From Phenylobacterium parvum (lineage in GTDB: Bacteria; Pseudomonadota; Alphaproteobacteria; Caulobacterales; Caulobacteraceae), in the NCBI RefSeq assembly GCF_003150835.1, contig NZ_CP029479.1:1488001-1552000 (forward strand): a stretch of 64,000 nt of DNA, read 5' to 3'. The notes below the pieces were generated by a model. The model saw only the letters and a list, made by a program, of their open reading frames with translations. It had not been told where the DNA came from and did no database searches. Position 1 is the stretch's first letter, and each line of letters begins with the position of its first letter. Below are positions 63,640 through 64,000 of the stretch, one piece after another. The position numbers were made by a program, and so were the translations under genes.

Positions 63640-64000
63640 TCACTTCTTGGGCGTCAGCTTCACCAGCATCCCGTCGGAGCCGCGCAGGCCATCGGTGAGA
63701 AGATAGATTGAGCCGTCAGGCCCCTCCTCCGGCTCGCGAATGCGCGAACCCAGCGCGAACTGGTCGCCCTTCGTGACCTCGGGTCCGTTGACATCGACCC
63801 TGACCAGACTCCGACTGGACAGACCGCCGATGAAGATATCGCCGCGCCACTGCGGCCAGAGCTTGCCGGAGTAGACCATCATACCCGCGGGCGATATGGC
63901 GGGATTCCACCAGACCTTCGGCGCTTCAAAGCCGTCGCCAGGGCGATGATCCGGGATCGCCGCCCCATTGGTCGGCGGGCGCGGGTAGTTGTCGCCATTG
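63640..64000 (-). CDS. PQQ-dependent sugar dehydrogenase (partial, N-terminus off the window)
   Basis: The C-terminal 119 residues of a beta-propeller dehydrogenase of the soluble glucose / aldose dehydrogenase family (YliI-like). VWWNPAISPAGMMVYSG, WPQWRGDIFIGGLSSRSLVRV, and GSRIREPEEGPDGSIYLLTD are the characteristic last blades. The frame is open to the right edge. It is convergent with the NrdJ-like gene, 144 bp apart. It would oxidise aldoses in the periplasm using PQQ; the signal peptide is not visible here. Confidence 0.92.
   Translation of the reverse strand, partial: NGDNYPRPPTNGAAIPDHRPGDGFEAPKVWWNPAISPAGMMVYSGKLWPQWRGDIFIGGLSSRSLVRVDVNGPEVTKGDQFALGSRIREPEEGPDGSIYLLTDGLRGSDGMLVKLTPKK

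Overview
The window is a GC-rich chromosomal segment from an alphaproteobacterium, almost certainly of the order Caulobacterales (Caulobacter/Phenylobacterium type). The grounds are gene content and order: tig-clpP-cicA-clpX-lon-hup with a CicA-like phosphatase between clpP and clpX; an iscR-led suf operon carrying both Isc-type and Suf-type desulfurases; an M23 peptidase overlapping a bactofilin; RNase E ending in a GWW peptide; and accB-accC-aat-DUF2155-NDUFA12. I see no insertion sequence, prophage, CRISPR array or rRNA. Almost everything looks like vertically inherited core genome.

Layout. 1-2845: a catabolic trio on the minus strand (N-terminus of a HAPMO-like Baeyer-Villiger monooxygenase, a CYP153-like P450, an aldo/keto reductase), then tRNA-Val(UAC). 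3020-11877: the protein quality-control block, read tig, clpP, clpX, lon, hup on the minus strand. It is interrupted by oppositely oriented cicA and an orphan solute-binding protein, and by a DUF3011 secreted protein. lon has a sigma32-like promoter. 12194-19645: a sulfate-ester region (porin; formylglycine-generating enzyme with an apparent one-base frameshift; small membrane proteins; BASS-type transporter; arylsulfatase; LysR regulator). A textbook LysR T-N11-A palindrome sits directly upstream of the sulfatase. 19797-23450: tRNA-Leu(UAG) and a thiolase-like / histidine phosphatase / nnr operon.

23688-31347: glnB-glnA with an intrinsic terminator, parE, a DEAD-box helicase, a GGDEF diguanylate cyclase and a crotonase. 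31356-38586: the Fe-S operon iscR-iscS-like-sufB-hyp-sufC-sufD-sufS-sufT-sufA, with extensive stop/start overlaps. 38744-49072: an alpha/beta-hydrolase whose nucleophile Ser is Asp, anmK and tyrS divergent, bcp, M23 peptidase/bactofilin, then minus-strand prfB (with a classical programmed +1 frameshift), PBP1A and amiC. The cell-wall theme is strong here: anmK recycling, M23, bactofilin, PBP1A and amidase.

49483-63495: rne, a BepA-like M48 protease, a DsbA-like lipoprotein, an FAD oxidoreductase, thiS-thiG, accBC, aat, DUF2155, NDUFA12, and an 820-residue protein that carries the C-terminal TSCPD and zinc module of class II ribonucleotide reductase (NrdJ) but no catalytic core. Two palindromes 33 bp apart precede it. 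The window ends in a PQQ-dependent sugar dehydrogenase fragment.

The least explained items are the core-less NrdJ-like protein with its paired palindromes, the folded 70-nt element between thiS and accB, and the regulated sulfatase/FGE module. All family assignments were made by reading translations and motifs; no database search was possible.
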